A DNA stretch of 64,000 bases, taken from NCBI GenBank assembly GCA_032158295.1, contig CM063244.1, forward strand, positions 22,384,815 through 22,448,814. Reading direction: 5' to 3'. Shown here piece after piece: positions 13,701-26,200 of this stretch. Both the position numbers and the translations under genes were made by a program. Each line of letters opens with the position of its first letter. The first letter of the stretch is position 1. Below the pieces are notes generated by a model that was given only the letters and a program-made list of their open reading frames with translations, ran no database searches and was not told the origin of the DNA. The stretch is from Pycnopodia helianthoides. Taxonomy: Eukaryota; Echinodermata; Asteroidea; Forcipulatida; Asteriidae.

Positions 13701-16700
13701 GGCTTTGTCATTAAAGGTCAACTGCTTTCTTGTGAAGGTATCGACATGTCTTTTAGTGTTAAAACGCGGTCCACTATTATGCTAATTCTCGGTCTTTGCT
13801 GGCATCGCAGTTTCTGCTGTAATTTACGCTGTCAATGTTGTTATAAGTGTTTTTTTGTGGAGAGTTCTGTTTTGTTTCTGTTTAGTGGAGTGTCGTTGTG
13901 TGTGTTTTTTGTTTTGTTGTGGGGTACTCGGTGTGCGGTGTCCTTCAGCAGACATTGATTGGTCTAAACTCATCGTCAATACTGGTTCCATCATCAGATC
14001 GACAACCCAAAGCGGGAGTCACGGGCTACTGCTTTCGTCAGCGCACCCCAAAAGGGCAAAGAGGGCGTTGTACAGACGAATTACGTCCGTCCGTCCAAAC
14101 GACACTGTCTGGTGCGAAGGAGTGTTGCTTGCTTGGCGGTGTGGGCTGGACCACAAAAACCAACGGCAAGAGATGTGAAAATGCATGCGAGGGCGGCGAG
14201 CCCTACAACAAAGATGTCCAGTCCCTGATGGAAACTTCGGTTGCCCATAACGACAAGACGGATTTTCGGAATGGTACGCCCATGCTCTTGTGCAGATTTG
14301 CACTTAATAATCTCAAACACTCACACAAACACTAATGATTTCCCCCAAATGGGCATAATGTTGATGTTGTATGGGAATGAAGCATAGAGGGCGACAATCA
14401 GTTAACCTGGTTGAAATCACAGGGCGATATGGTCAGTAGAGGGCGCTCCCGATAATCAGAGAGGGTAATGTTTGAAGCCTCTTGCATGGCGTGTAAATCT
14501 CTTTTGGGTGGAGTCTTTGCTCGGTGGTCTCGACGTTTCGAACGATAAACGCCTCGCAAAAGAGATTTACATAATAGGTATGGTTGTATGGTGAGTCGCT
14601 TCCAATTCAAGAAGGGGAACAGTGCAGTTCGTTCGGTGACGTATGATACATGTCTGTTACAAAAATTTGATGGAAATCATTTATGTCTTCCCAACACCTG
14701 ACATGCCCCCCCCCCCAAAAAAAGGGGGTGACCCCACCCCACCCCCCCCCCCAAAAAAAAGAAGAAAAGAAATGGATGCCTTTTTGCTGGTTGTATGGGC
14801 TGGGGTTGGGGGATGTCCAGGATGGACGTGAGGGGTGATGAGGTCCGGATTGTGGATGAGCTACAATCATTATTTTATGTCTCATAGTTAGAATGATTGT
14901 GAATAATCGGATGTTATGACACTGTGACAGATTCTAACAATACTGCCAAGGTCTTATGGAGCAATTGGGCCGACTGGCAGAACTGCACGGCGTCATGCGG
15001 GGTTGGCAATATGACAAGATATCGGACCTGTAACAGCACAGAACATTGTAACGGCTCGAGTGAGGAGACTATCCCATGCAATAACACTATAAGCTGCCAA
15101 GGTATTAAAAAACTATTCGACTAAAATGGAAAAGTTACGCTCTATACATTATTTTATACATACTGTACATTTACCACCACTACCAACAGCACCCACAGAA
15201 AGAATAAACACTTTTGCATTCAAGATAATTTTTTTTAATTACTTGGCTCAACTTTAACCCCCACCATCCTTACGGTGTAACGTTACTGTTGTTCGCGTGA
15301 CAGATATTGGTAACGCTACTTGGAGTGTCTGGGCCGACTGGCAGAACTGCACGGCGTCATGCGGTGTTGGCAATATGACAAGATATCGGACCTGTAACAG
15401 CACAGAGCATTGTAACGGCTCGAGTGAGGAGACTATCCCATGCAATAACACTATAAGCTGCCAAGGTATTAAAAAAACTATTCGACTAAAATGGAAAAGT
15501 TACGCTCTATATATTGTTTTATACATACTGTACATTTACCACCACTACCAACAGCACTCGAAGAAAGAATAAACACTTTTGCATTCAAGATTATTTTTTT
15601 TAATTACTTGGCTCAACTTCAACCCCCACCAATCTCACGGTGTAACGTTACTGTTGTTCGCGTGACAGATATTGGTAACGCTACTTGGAGCGAATGGGCC
15701 GACTGGCAGAACTGCACGGCGTCATGCGGTGTTGGTAATATGACAAGATATCGGACTTGTAACGGAGGGGAGAATTGTAACGGCTCGAGTGAGGAGACTA
15801 TATCTTGTGATAGCAATGTAACATGCCAAGGTATTTAAATGAGCGGCTGTGGAAATTTGAATGAAATGCATAATTCATAAGCGCGATTCTCAATTTTTGC
15901 ATACCAAATCCTAGGTATCTTTCTTGTCTATCTATACAAACACGTTCTGTACGTGGCTTGCTTCCTCTTGGACCATGGTATTATTAAAAAGCATGGTTCA
16001 GCCATTTAACTTGGTGTGTTGAGGTTTATTATAGTTTAGGAATCTTGCGATACTTCTTCCATTCAAATAAATATAAGACCTTTAGTTGTACGAAATAACG
16101 GCTTTGACTGTGGCTATACCGGGTTGCTGAAAATCCCTAAAACAATACCGCTGCAGCCAACGACGAAAGCCACAGCCAATATCGCTTGATTTGGACACGG
16201 CCCATCTCTAACCGAGCGAAAAGTATAGTGGACACTCAAAATTCGTTATTGCTTCAGTTATTCGTTATTCGTTCAGGGAACACGACAAAAATGACGTACT
16301 TTTGATAAAAGGTCTATAGGTAAACATACGAGACAGCTTCCAGTAGGGCCACCGAGAACTCAGCTTAATGATCACTGCCTTTGGTTTCAGTACATCACTA
16401 TCAGCGAATAAGCGCTGATGGCGTTCTAAAACTTTATCACATTATCCTGGTTAACGCCCTTCAGGTGTACAATCCAGCTCGACTGCATAAACATGAGTTT
16501 GCTCGCAAAGAAGATGTGTTTCCCCTCGCAATCTTCACCAACAGAACGAAACCGAAAAAAACAAACACATATTTATTGTGTTTGACACTTTGTTTTTGTT
16601 ACCATTATAGTCCGCCTTACTCGGATAGTAGCATTATTGTATAGATGACTCAAGAATCTTGAACGGTGCACAGTTTACTAACCTAAAGGGGTTCCGTATT

Positions 16701-16756
16701 ATGTTATCCATGATGTGCCAAGATAACAGCAATGTCGACATCACCAGTTGATTGAT

Positions 16757-16796
<40 letters not shown>

Positions 16797-18282
16797 AGAA
16801 TGATTGACTGCTTGCTTGCTTGATTGATTAATTGATCAATTGGAGACAAATAACTTATGTTCCAATGGCCCTGATAAAAATAATTATAGCAAGTAAAATA
16901 AGGGTGGTATCTTGAAAAAATTATGATGTTGAACTTTCCAGACTTCAAAAAAATAAAATGTGTATTTGGAAATAGACAATAAATGATTTACTCTGCTAGA
17001 ACCAAAAGTTCACGAGACATGTTCACATTATACCAATCAATTGTTTTGTTCTTATGTATTTTCTGTGTTTTCCTTGAGAAAGGGAGAGAGAAACAAAAGG
17101 TATAATATTAATAATAAATTTATAATTATAATTAATAGTAAAACTTATAAACGGCAATTGATATTAATAAACATGTATCTATTTATTCAATTTAACTAAA
17201 TAATTTATTATATTTATTTGTTGCAGTCAATGGAGGATGGACTATCTGGAGCGAATGGTCAGACTGCAACCCCTGTGACAGCAATGCACAGACAACACGT
17301 TCCCGGAGCTGCACCAACCCTCCACCGTCTGGTGGTGGAAGCAGCTGCGCTGGCCTTCAGTCAATGACCCGTAACTGTCCAGGGAATTGTGCAAGTATGT
17401 CTACATTTGAGCTGCATTATTTCCTTTAACATTATATACTATTATTCCATTATTATTCTATTAAGGCTCTGCTGCAATCGTTCCTCAGTCTTCACATTGT
17501 TTGTGCCTTATTGATGAACACCCTAGAAGGTTTTTTCAGAATTATGTGTCTATTTTTATAATTGAAGCAATATGTGTACAACATCAGGTATTGCGCAATT
17601 ATTAGTATTACCAATATCGCCAAAAGAAGCTTATTTCCGAAAGAACAAATAAAGTTCTTCAAAATGTGTGACCGGTCATGATCGGAAAGCAAAGGGGCAA
17701 GCGAGTCACACTGGCGTTTGATTTACGTACGATGTTTGAGTGGAAGATTTGCTGTAATAATTGGGACTATAGTCACTAGTGAATAGTGTAGGATCTGAGA
17801 GGCAGGTGTATAATATAGTTCCAACTGTTCCTCAACAGTTCAAACAGTGGGCAGATGATTAGAGTATACTACTGATCGTAACGTCAAGAGAAGATCCAAA
17901 TTGGCTCTTCTCAGAGCCTACAACTACACCCTATCCACATCAACACGCACGAATAATACATATTAGTATTACATGGCCCAAACATTGCACTGTTAATCTG
18001 TAATGCCCCAGGAGGGCAGTGTGTAACCGGTACCTATCAAATCATCACCAACTTACACTTAAAATGCCAATTCTAATTATGATGTTCGCTGTTTTACTCT
18101 TTTCCTGTCCAGACCCGAGCAATGGTTGGAGTGCATGGTCGGATTGGACGCCGTGCTCCGCCCAGTGTGGCGAACAGGGCTTCTCTCTCCGCAGCAGAAC
18201 GTGTAACAGAACACCCCCAACCTGCTCCGGTAAATTTCTTGACTACAAAACGTGTACCACGCACTGCGCAGCTTCAAGATAA
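10720..18282 (+). CDS. Gene A: secreted properdin-like protein (TB-like module + 5 TSP1 repeats), 396 aa
   Basis: Seven coding exons: 10720-10801, 13998-14273, 14931-15101, 15304-15465, 15669-15830, 17227-17394, 18113-18282. All introns are GT-AG and phase 1. Residues 1-26 form a signal peptide (hydrophobic LFVAGCMVQLLFVSTAFA). Residues 28-91 carry six cysteines (39, 52, 70, 71, 87, 91) spaced C..C..CC..C..C, beginning YCFRQ and containing GAKECC and GVGW, like the N-terminal TB domain of vertebrate properdin. Five TSP1 repeats follow (about 120-176, 177-230, 231-284, 285-340, 341-396), with WSxWADW and CTASCG motifs in the first three. TSRs 1-3 are nearly identical and packed with N-glycosylation sequons. 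The protein is probably extracellular; a complement-like role is inferred. Other TSP1 proteins have similar repeats, but TB plus TSRs and nothing else fits properdin best. The start is the first Met giving a signal peptide. Confidence 0.84.
10802..13997. other. Intron 1 of gene A
   Basis: 3.2 kb between the signal-peptide exon and the TB-like exon. I found no further exon and no recognised repeat. The acceptor was placed at ATCATCAG|ATCGAC because only this site restores phase 1 with the donor GCAG|GTAAGC; the stronger-looking CCTTCAG at 13948 would break the frame. Confidence 0.6.
14705..14773. repeat. Homopolymer-rich C/A/G tract in gene A intron 2
   Basis: Runs of C, A and G, each about 7-12 bases, followed by a GAA-rich patch. 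The runs can pair with each other (C-run against G-run). The tract lies between the TB-like exon and the first TSR exon. It produces spurious open frames on both strands. Confidence 0.8.
14931..15830 (+). repeat. Tandem exon-plus-intron duplication (TSRs 1-3 of gene A)
   Basis: Three copies of a ~365-bp unit: TSR exon plus the ~202-bp intron that follows. Introns 15102-15303 and 15466-15668 align almost base for base (shared ACTATTCGACTAAAATGG, TTACCACCACTACCAACAGC and GTTGTTCGCGTGACAG), differing at only a handful of sites. The third unit keeps the exon but is followed by unrelated intron sequence. Confidence 0.95.
15831..17226. other. Intron 5 of gene A
   Basis: 1.4 kb between TSR3 and TSR4. 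It contains a patch of the dispersed GGCTTTGACTGTGGC / GAAAGCCACAGCC type sequence (about 16095-16185) and the ATTG microsatellite at 16748-16795. Nothing else was recognised. The final intron of this gene, 17395-18112, also holds nothing I could name. Confidence 0.55.
16748..16795. repeat. (ATTG)n microsatellite
   Basis: About eleven copies of a GATT/ATTG tetranucleotide with one early substitution (ATCG), followed by a degenerate GCTTGCTT tail. It lies inside intron 5 of gene A. Confidence 0.95.
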
Positions 18283-18633
18283 CCCTTCAGACGAACAGCC
18301 TGGATGGTGTACGTCCGATTCACCCATGAACCCCCCTTCAGTGGAATCAACACTCTCCATGGAGTCATTTATTATACACCTGCCTGTATAGCGAGGAAGG
18401 ACAGATTGACCAACCTACAGCAGTGACGTATCTATTGATCATTGTGCAGAGCCTACCTTCAGACTCGATGCAAAATATAATCACCAACTCCTCAATCTTT
18501 GATACACTTTAAAACAGTTCACCAATGATTATTATCATATCTTGGTCGAATTTAATACAACACGTGTCAGATCTGTCACTTGATCTGGTTCCGTACAAAA
18601 GGGTCAGTCTGACTCGCTTGTGGAGTGAGTAGT

Positions 18634-18639
18634 AATAAA
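18634..18639 (+). terminator. Possible polyadenylation signal of gene A
   Basis: First AATAAA found after the gene A stop codon, about 350 bases downstream. The cleavage site was not determined. Confidence 0.45.
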
Positions 18640-21600
18640 CCTAACACTCCATCTGTGACAGAATCCTGACCCAGAGCTTAGGAGTATTTTTTGTTACCCG
18701 GTATCGGATCCTCGCTCCCCGCTCCCACGTGGCCTATACTCATCACCAAAACATCAAGATGAGGTTGATCTGGTACTTTCTTGCCTATACTTTCTCCATA
18801 GTCGATTTTGAGCAACAGTTGTTTGAGTAGAAAGCCGATTCCACTTTGTTGGTTTACAGTTCTAAGAATTGTTCACATTTCTAAGACCAACATCACCCCC
18901 TGCCCAGCAGCCCACAACCAATGTGTTTCGTTGGATCCGGCACCTGGCCAATTCTGACCCGGAAGGTTTGACGTCATCAAACATATTAAAACAGAAAGCA
19001 CAAGTTGTAACTTTTTAGAGTAAGGTTTCTGATGGATCAACCCTGTCCTTTGGCTTCTCGATGATCGATGGTGACGCGTTTGCTTCAACGATCGATATTT
19101 ATGCTTCAACATTCGATGTTCCAAATATATTTTGTTCCCTTTTTAATTGTTGTTTGTTAACTGTTTAACCATAATGTTTCGAGAGAGTATAGTTTTACCT
19201 TGTAAAGATTAATTAACGTTTTCATTATTTAATTTCGTAACTGTGCACATTGTTGTACTTAAATATTTAACTGCCATTGTATTTATATAGGTAAATATGA
19301 ATCAAGATTAAACAAAACGTCAGTTGTTTTCCCTGTAAAGTCATTCAATTTCAAACCAAAGAAAAGAGAATAAGTTGTTTAGTGCGAATTGTTTTTATTT
19401 TTTTGCTTAATATTTAAATTGTTACAAAAATACAAATGTGGTCAAGGTTTAAGCGTTGTGTCCTTTGAAGATTGAATCTTTCTACAATATTTATGACAAG
19501 TACCGATCGTTTTAGATCGCAAAAGCAACTGTTCGAAGTAAAATTGGTTCGGAGGGGGGAGAACACATTCCGTTTTAGGCTTACATGATTTTTACTGGTG
19601 TCGACGTCTCGACGTGGGTTTTATGAATTATGTTATTAATTTTAAAAGGTTTCCGGGGCAACCTCTTGGTGGCGCCCCTTTTTTTTGGTCGTGGATGATC
19701 CTTACAGAATTGTTTTATACAATATACACTCGTTATGAAAACAATGCCATGCAGCTGCACTGCTTCCCTAATACATACCTGTACATGTACATCGGTTTGC
19801 AATGGTCTTATTTATATTATATAAGGAGTCCTAAATAATGCACATAGATACATTGTTGTGCAAAAAGTATAATGTTTGTTCAAAAATTGTATTTTGGGGT
19901 GGTTGAATATTGTATTCCGCTTGCATTCTGTCCTTATTTTAAACAAGTGTGTTGATATCAATTTGTAGAATAACGTGTATATTTTCCATGAGAATGAAAA
20001 GTTTAAGTAATTGAAGTATTGTTTCTTGCTCAGTCTAGGTAAATCAAAGTCAATTTGTTGTATTAAAGCACCTCTGTAAGCTTATTGAAAGTACTCATCG
20101 ATTATTAAAGCTACGGAAAGTCGTTTATAAAAATAATTGAGTGATTTCACGTGTCATTTTTACAGACTTTTTGTTCATAGAGCATCGATGATGACTTAAC
20201 ACGATACTTTTAACAATAAGTTGAGCTTGTGGCGTTTTGAAAAGCACTCAAAAATTGACTGTGCAAGTCTGGTCTTAACCGTACTGGGTTTCACGTGTGC
20301 GCATATCAGTTTCGTTAAATAGTTTAGTTTAACGGAATTTATGGCAACACAAATGATATCCTATTGTTGAGAATGTAAAATTAAGTCATAAAATATATAT
20401 AAAAACAAGAAAAACAAACTTAACTTATCAACACAGAAAACCCGAGAACAAGACCTTGGCCCCAATTTCAGGTTGCTTGTAAACAATTAGGAATTGTGCC
20501 CAACTGACGTTCGTGCTGTCATTATAACTGTGTAATGGTCGCACAAATTCGGGCGTGATTGGCAAATTGGGTATCTAAAAATAAGCAACTTGCGCCAAGT
20601 TTTAATTTTTGTTTAGTGTCACTTTTAACAAATTATTTGTATCAAACAAAAATTTAAATTGAATTGATAAAAATTGCTTTTGGTATTTTTGTTTTCAGGA
20701 ACTTTCCCATTTTCGATTCGCGCGAGACTTGGCCAGTCTATTTCCATATTCATGATGTAATGAATTTTTACCGCGGCAATTTTTCTTTGAGGATACGTTT
20801 TAACCCATAACGTTAGTGGAGCCGTTACGCATTTAACCCATTCCAGGTACGCTCGGTGTTCCATAAAGGCATTGAGCTCCGGAATGGCGATGGTTTGAAT
20901 CCCACCCGAGTAGTATGTCTCACTTGGTGTATCCCAACATATGCATAAAATAACAAACCTGTGAAAATTTGGGCTCAATTGGTCTTCGAATTTGCAAGAC
21001 AATAATGAAAGAAAAAACACCCTTGTTGCATTACTTTGTGTGCTTTCAGCAGATGCATAATAAAAGGCTTCAGCTAGAAGTCTTTTATTATTTGAGTGAG
21101 AAATTACCTCTTTCTCAAAAACTACGTTACTTCAGAGGGAGCCGTTACTCACAATGTTTTATACTATCAACAGCTCTCCATTTCTCGTTACCAAGTAAGT
21201 TTTTTTGCAAACAATTATTTTGAGTAATTACCAAAAGTGTCCAGTGCCTTTAACACATGACATTTCTCGGTGGTGAATGCCCTTCTTAGAGTAATCAGAA
21301 GGAGGCAAGTCATATGGCATATGAAAGCTAATGCCCTGACTAATTTTTTAGATGTAAATAAATTACGATGCTTATTTAAATAATTGTGTGACGGTCATTT
21401 GAATATTTATTTTGTCAATCTTATGACAACCGTTTCTCAAGAAGTATATACGTCCGATCCTCAAACTTGTTTCGGTTATAGATTTAATTGTATATTGTAA
21501 ACACGAATTGTGGCATATTGGTGTCTGTCACGTCATCATGACGTCATTTATTGCTCGTTTCATATATGTGTAGACAAGACATGGCTCAAAAAGTGAAACA

Positions 21601-23227
21601 TCATGTCGAAAACACAATTTTGATCATAAATAATACCATTTTGGATTCCTATATATTACATAAATCATTTTGAAAACAAAATGCTTTTAAGCAGAGTTAT
21701 TCCAGGCCATAAAACTAATCAAAGTACTAATCAAATAAGTAACAAAGTTCAATTCACAAAATTGCTAAAACCCAGTGCTATCATAGAAATGATCTAGTCA
21801 TGTTCATGTTGGTGACAGATGCTCCGTATGGTTTATGCACCACGGCGTAGACTCATTCTATACGAGATTTCGACTCTAGCAAGTTACCTACCATGAAATT
21901 TGTACTTTGAAATGGGATTCCCAAAGCGGTTGCGGACCAATTTTATTTAGGTGTCGTGCAACCCATCGTATTTGTGCACGACCAATTGTTTAGGATTTTC
22001 GCTCGAAGGCATGGGGAAAAAGTTGCATACTGTCTTATACTATATACAAAGTATTAGTATCAAAAACAACCGTTTTCCTTGTGACATCATCAGGTGTCAA
22101 ATCACGGTTATTCAAAGCTTATTACTGAAAAAACCTAACCCTATCTCCTGAGCCACATATCATCAAGTCATAATCTTTTTGCCGTCTTGTAGCTTATGAC
22201 AGATTACATTTTGTTCAAAAACATGGCACCACTTTGACCGTTCCTTCCGGTCCAAACAGGGACTTCGAATTAATCATATTTGTATACCAAGGGTCTGTAG
22301 CGAATATAAGAAACATTGATTTTGGTTTGTGTATGAATCATCAGTGACACGTAAGATAAAACAAATTTTTATCTAAGACGTCATCACTAGTTACAGCACC
22401 ATATATCGATCAAAATGTTAATAATCCACTTTAAAAGTAATATCTACTGAATCACGTGATATAAAATCCTAACTTGTTGTGGTTTCTTCTTGACCTTGAC
22501 CTCTCCTTCCGGTCTACACAGGAAGTTCCAATAAAAACTATTTGTACATAGTTTTAATGTTTTGCAACAAAATGTAAAATACATCGTTTTATTGTGCCTT
22601 TGTATGAAATAATCAGTGCAATCCAAGCTTATACAAACAGTGAGTTTGTTGGTGTCATCATCTATCGAAGCGTCCTCTAGTGACAAGGTTGAAATATTTG
22701 AATCCAAACTTGTACTTGTTTTTGATACCGTGTCGTGTGTACCGCAATGTCGAAGATTACCAATTCACGTCAGAGAAGCAAAATATGGGCATCATTCGTA
22801 ACCAGGTATTAACACAAACGGAACAGCTTTCATCCATAGGAAAAATACATAAACAATCACTTTACAATCCTTAACTTATATTATAATCACAGATTAAGTT
22901 TACTTCAAACATCATACAATAATTAATTTATGGTTATAGCAAGATCTGCCAGGAGTGACATGTCAACTTAACATTAAAACACATTGATCCCCAAAACCAC
23001 AAGCAAAGTAAATGTCCCAACATCAAGTAACATTGCTTTAATAATTAGTTTATACAAAAGTCGGAACTTTTCTCAAAAGATGTATGTTAAAAAAGGATAT
23101 ACTTCCATTTGTGTTTTCGTGCTCAGCTTACATACATTATCTCGTGGACAAAAAAAAACAAGAAAATCCTGCCTAACTGATCAAAATGACGGAACTAGGG
23201 TTGCCGGGTGGTTACGCTGTGATTGCA
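18640..23227. other. Intergenic region between convergent genes A and D
   Basis: No exon supported. It contains one inverted, end-truncated copy of TTAA family Y (20918-21254). The 3' untranslated part of gene D should lie just below 23228; no perfect AATAAA was found close to its stop, only an ATTAAA-type variant near 23036. The rest is AT-rich sequence without recognisable content. Confidence 0.5.
20918..21254 (-). mobile_element. TTAA-type MITE family Y, truncated copy
   Basis: Inverted copy beginning at CTCACTTGGTGTATCCCAAC and ending GTGTCCAGTGCCTTTAA. It contains the family hairpin CTTCAGCTAGAAGTC and the block TCAGAGGGAGCCGTT. One inverted terminus (TTAAAGGCACTGGACACG) is missing. Other copies: 27750, 40646 and 48799. 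Confidence 0.85.
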
Positions 23228-26200
23228 CTATCTAGTACCCGTACATCCGGCTATACATAACTCACTCTCAACGAAGTTTCCTGTTAGGGACGAGCATTGG
23301 TCTTGATCCCCGACTCTGTCTCTGGACCGCAATCGAAATCCTCCTGAGCACGGTGATGCAAAACAAGTGCCCCAGGTTTCCCACGCTGTCCAGGTGCAAC
23401 CTGTGTAAATCAAGAATCAGTAAAAATGCAATTAGTCAGATTTAACCTGGATTCCAGGTCCCAGTGGGGCTGACTCATTTCTGGGTCAGGCTGACTTGGT
23501 ATTTGGTCAAAGACTCTAGAACTAGGGCTCTGCATCAGTTTGACCAATTTATGGGTAATTTTGACACAGATTCCGGGTCATACGACCCTTAATTGGTTCA
23601 GGCCCCACGGGACCCGCATCCGGGTCAATTCTGACATGAGAGTTTTGAGAGAGTGGTGGCTTTTCCCAGCAGGCTTGTATAGTGACTAACTCAACGATGG
23701 TACAATCACATCCCAGCAACCGCAGTTCCGTTTTTTTTTTTGTTTTTTTTTTACCATCAAGGCTGTTTTTTGTAATGTGGCAATGTATATAAGCTGAGTA
23801 TGAGCGAAACAAATGAAAGTATATAAATCATGTTCTTCCTTGATGGATGACCCGAAGTGTTTTGATTGTACAGATTACCTACGGTAAAATACCATGAAGG
23901 TAATTGCCTTTGTAGGCCTCGTAACGTCTTTGTGCTTCTTTTAAAGATATAGGCCCTACTTTCAAATAACTCAAGCATAAACTTCTCTGCTTACTCACCA
24001 CTATTAATATGGGAGCAAAGGCTTCCTGTCATGTACTCAATACTCCATCAATTTGATGTTGTTTTTTCCGAGGACACTCATTTTTGACCGGCCACAAATG
24101 GATTTGTACCCAGGCCTATAGCATGTAAACAATTATGCATACAAAGATAGACTCACAAGTTGGCTGCGTTGCCGGGTCACAATCACTTGTGTCACTCGAA
24201 TCGCCCTCACAGGCTTGACCGCCATTACTTGGCGGGGGATTGTCACAAGAACGGCTTCGCATTCGTTCGCCTCCTGTGCCACATGACACCGTACACGGGC
24301 TCCAGTTGCCCCAGTCGGTCCATCCACCATGTACTAAAGAAAACAACATGAAATAAAAGACTCTCATTAATTATTAGAGTGGTTGTTAATGAAACCAGAA
24401 CAAAGCAAAACTTGACTTAAGTCATGATGGGCACACGTTGACCACGGCCAGTTTCCCCTAACACCAAAGGAACGGCCGAGGCGCGGGTATACCGTACACG
24501 ATGTTCTTGTGGTCGCTAATTATTACAGTCTTTGGCCCTTTTTGAATTCACGGCTTGAGCTTAGACATGGTGGGTTGGTTTTGGTCTTGGTCTTGGGCTT
24601 GGGCTCGGGCTCGGGTTCGGGCTTGGGCTTGATCTTGGGCTTGAGCTTGGGCTTGGGCTCGGGCTCGGGTTCGGTCTTGATCTTGGGCTTGGGCTCGGGC
24701 TCGGGTTCGGGCTTGGCCTTGATCTTGGGCTGGAGCTTGGGCTTGAGCTTGGGCTTGGGCTCGGGCTTGGTCTTGGTCTTGATCTTGGGCTTGAGCTTGG
24801 GCTTGGCCTTGATCTTGGGCTGGAGCTTGGGCTTGAGCTTGGGCTCGGGCTCGGGCTTGGTCTTGGTCTTGATCTTGGGCTTGAGCTTGGGCTCGGGCTT
24901 GGGCTTTGTCAAGGGCCCGATACTACAATTTAAACTCTTATCTGTATAGCTGTAGCTTGAAAAAACCAACTTAAAATACAGCAATGCGAGGTTAGTTTGG
25001 AATCAAAATGGTGCCGCGAAGTGCTAAAGGGCAATATTCTAACCGCTAGAGGGCCGGTATTTACCCATACCTGGACATGTGACGTTGGTGTCGCAAATTT
25101 TTGAGTCTTGGGTTGTTCCATTACATTGGGCTCCTCCATTCTCCGGGGAGGGGTTTGTACAAGTCCGATTTCGCGTTATATATCCAGTACCACATGACGC
25201 TGAGCAGTCGTGCCACGCCCCCCATTCACTCCAGTTACCATTCACCACTAGTCAGGGTCAGACAGAAAGGGTATCAGTGCACTTAAAACTCTGGGTAGGG
25301 TGATTTTTTGTTTCGCTCTCTGTCTTTCCTCTCTCCCTCTCGCTCATTCCAACTCAATATGGGAACAACATGTGTTATAATCAAGTAATAGGTTTGCTTT
25401 GCGTCCTTCTTCATTTAGGCGTATGCGTATGCATTATCAGTGTAGTGCTCTTTCTTCTTGTAAATAACTTGTAATTGTTTTCGAGCTTGTGTAAATAAAT
25501 GACCATGAACATGCATGATTAAAGTATATTTTCAAAGTTTTAGTTATTTTATTTTCTGCGGTTCTTTTTAAACGGTGCTTCTTTACAAAAAATTCCTCAA
25601 AAGAAAGGATATAATCAAACAAGCAAATAAACATAATTAAACATTACTCATAATAAACACAAGTTCTCAAACGCAACACCCTTTTTAATAATAATAGTGA
25701 GCGAAGATTCAGTAGTAATTTTTATTACTTAAGTACAACCTTGTAAAAACCTTATACATTCGCGTACCTGGACACGTGACGTTGTCACATAAGTTTGTCT
25801 CTTGGGCTGTTCCATTACATTGGGATCCTCCATTCTCAGGGGAGGGGCTTGTACAGGTCCGATAGCGTGTAATATTTCCAGTTCCACATGACGCTGAGCA
25901 GTTGAGCCACGCCCCCCATTCACTCCAGTTCCCATTTACCGCTAGTCGGGACCAAAATTAATCACATGGTCTTTGCAATGAGAATGTTTTAATTGGTTAA
26001 TGGTCGCTAAGTTCCTCCCACGGAGAGCTTTGTTTCATGTATAATAAAGTAAGCGTGTAAAGATTAAAGTAATCGAAATTCATTTAACGGCTATTTAACG
26101 TGTTCGTTTAGTCATTGCAGTGTCCAGAATTTAGAGGAACATTACAGAATTAGTTTTTGCTAACAAAATAGTTGCTGGCAGTGTAAGCACTTTATGTAAT

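Noticed and set aside
13855..13997. Extension of the TB-like exon of gene A upstream to the CCTTCAG or TGTTTAG acceptors
   Set aside because: Those acceptors would leave the exon in phase 0, while the signal-peptide exon ends in phase 1; ATCATCAG at 13997 fits the phase and the gene B homologue.
20625..21020. 131-codon minus-strand open frame
   Set aside because: Part lies in a family Y MITE and the rest has no protein-like composition or splice partners.
24523..24984. 153-codon Lys/Pro/Glu-rich open frame on the minus strand (and Leu/Gly/Ser frame on plus)
   Set aside because: It is a by-product of a 6-bp satellite with no stop word; no splice sites tie it to gene D and both strands are equally open.
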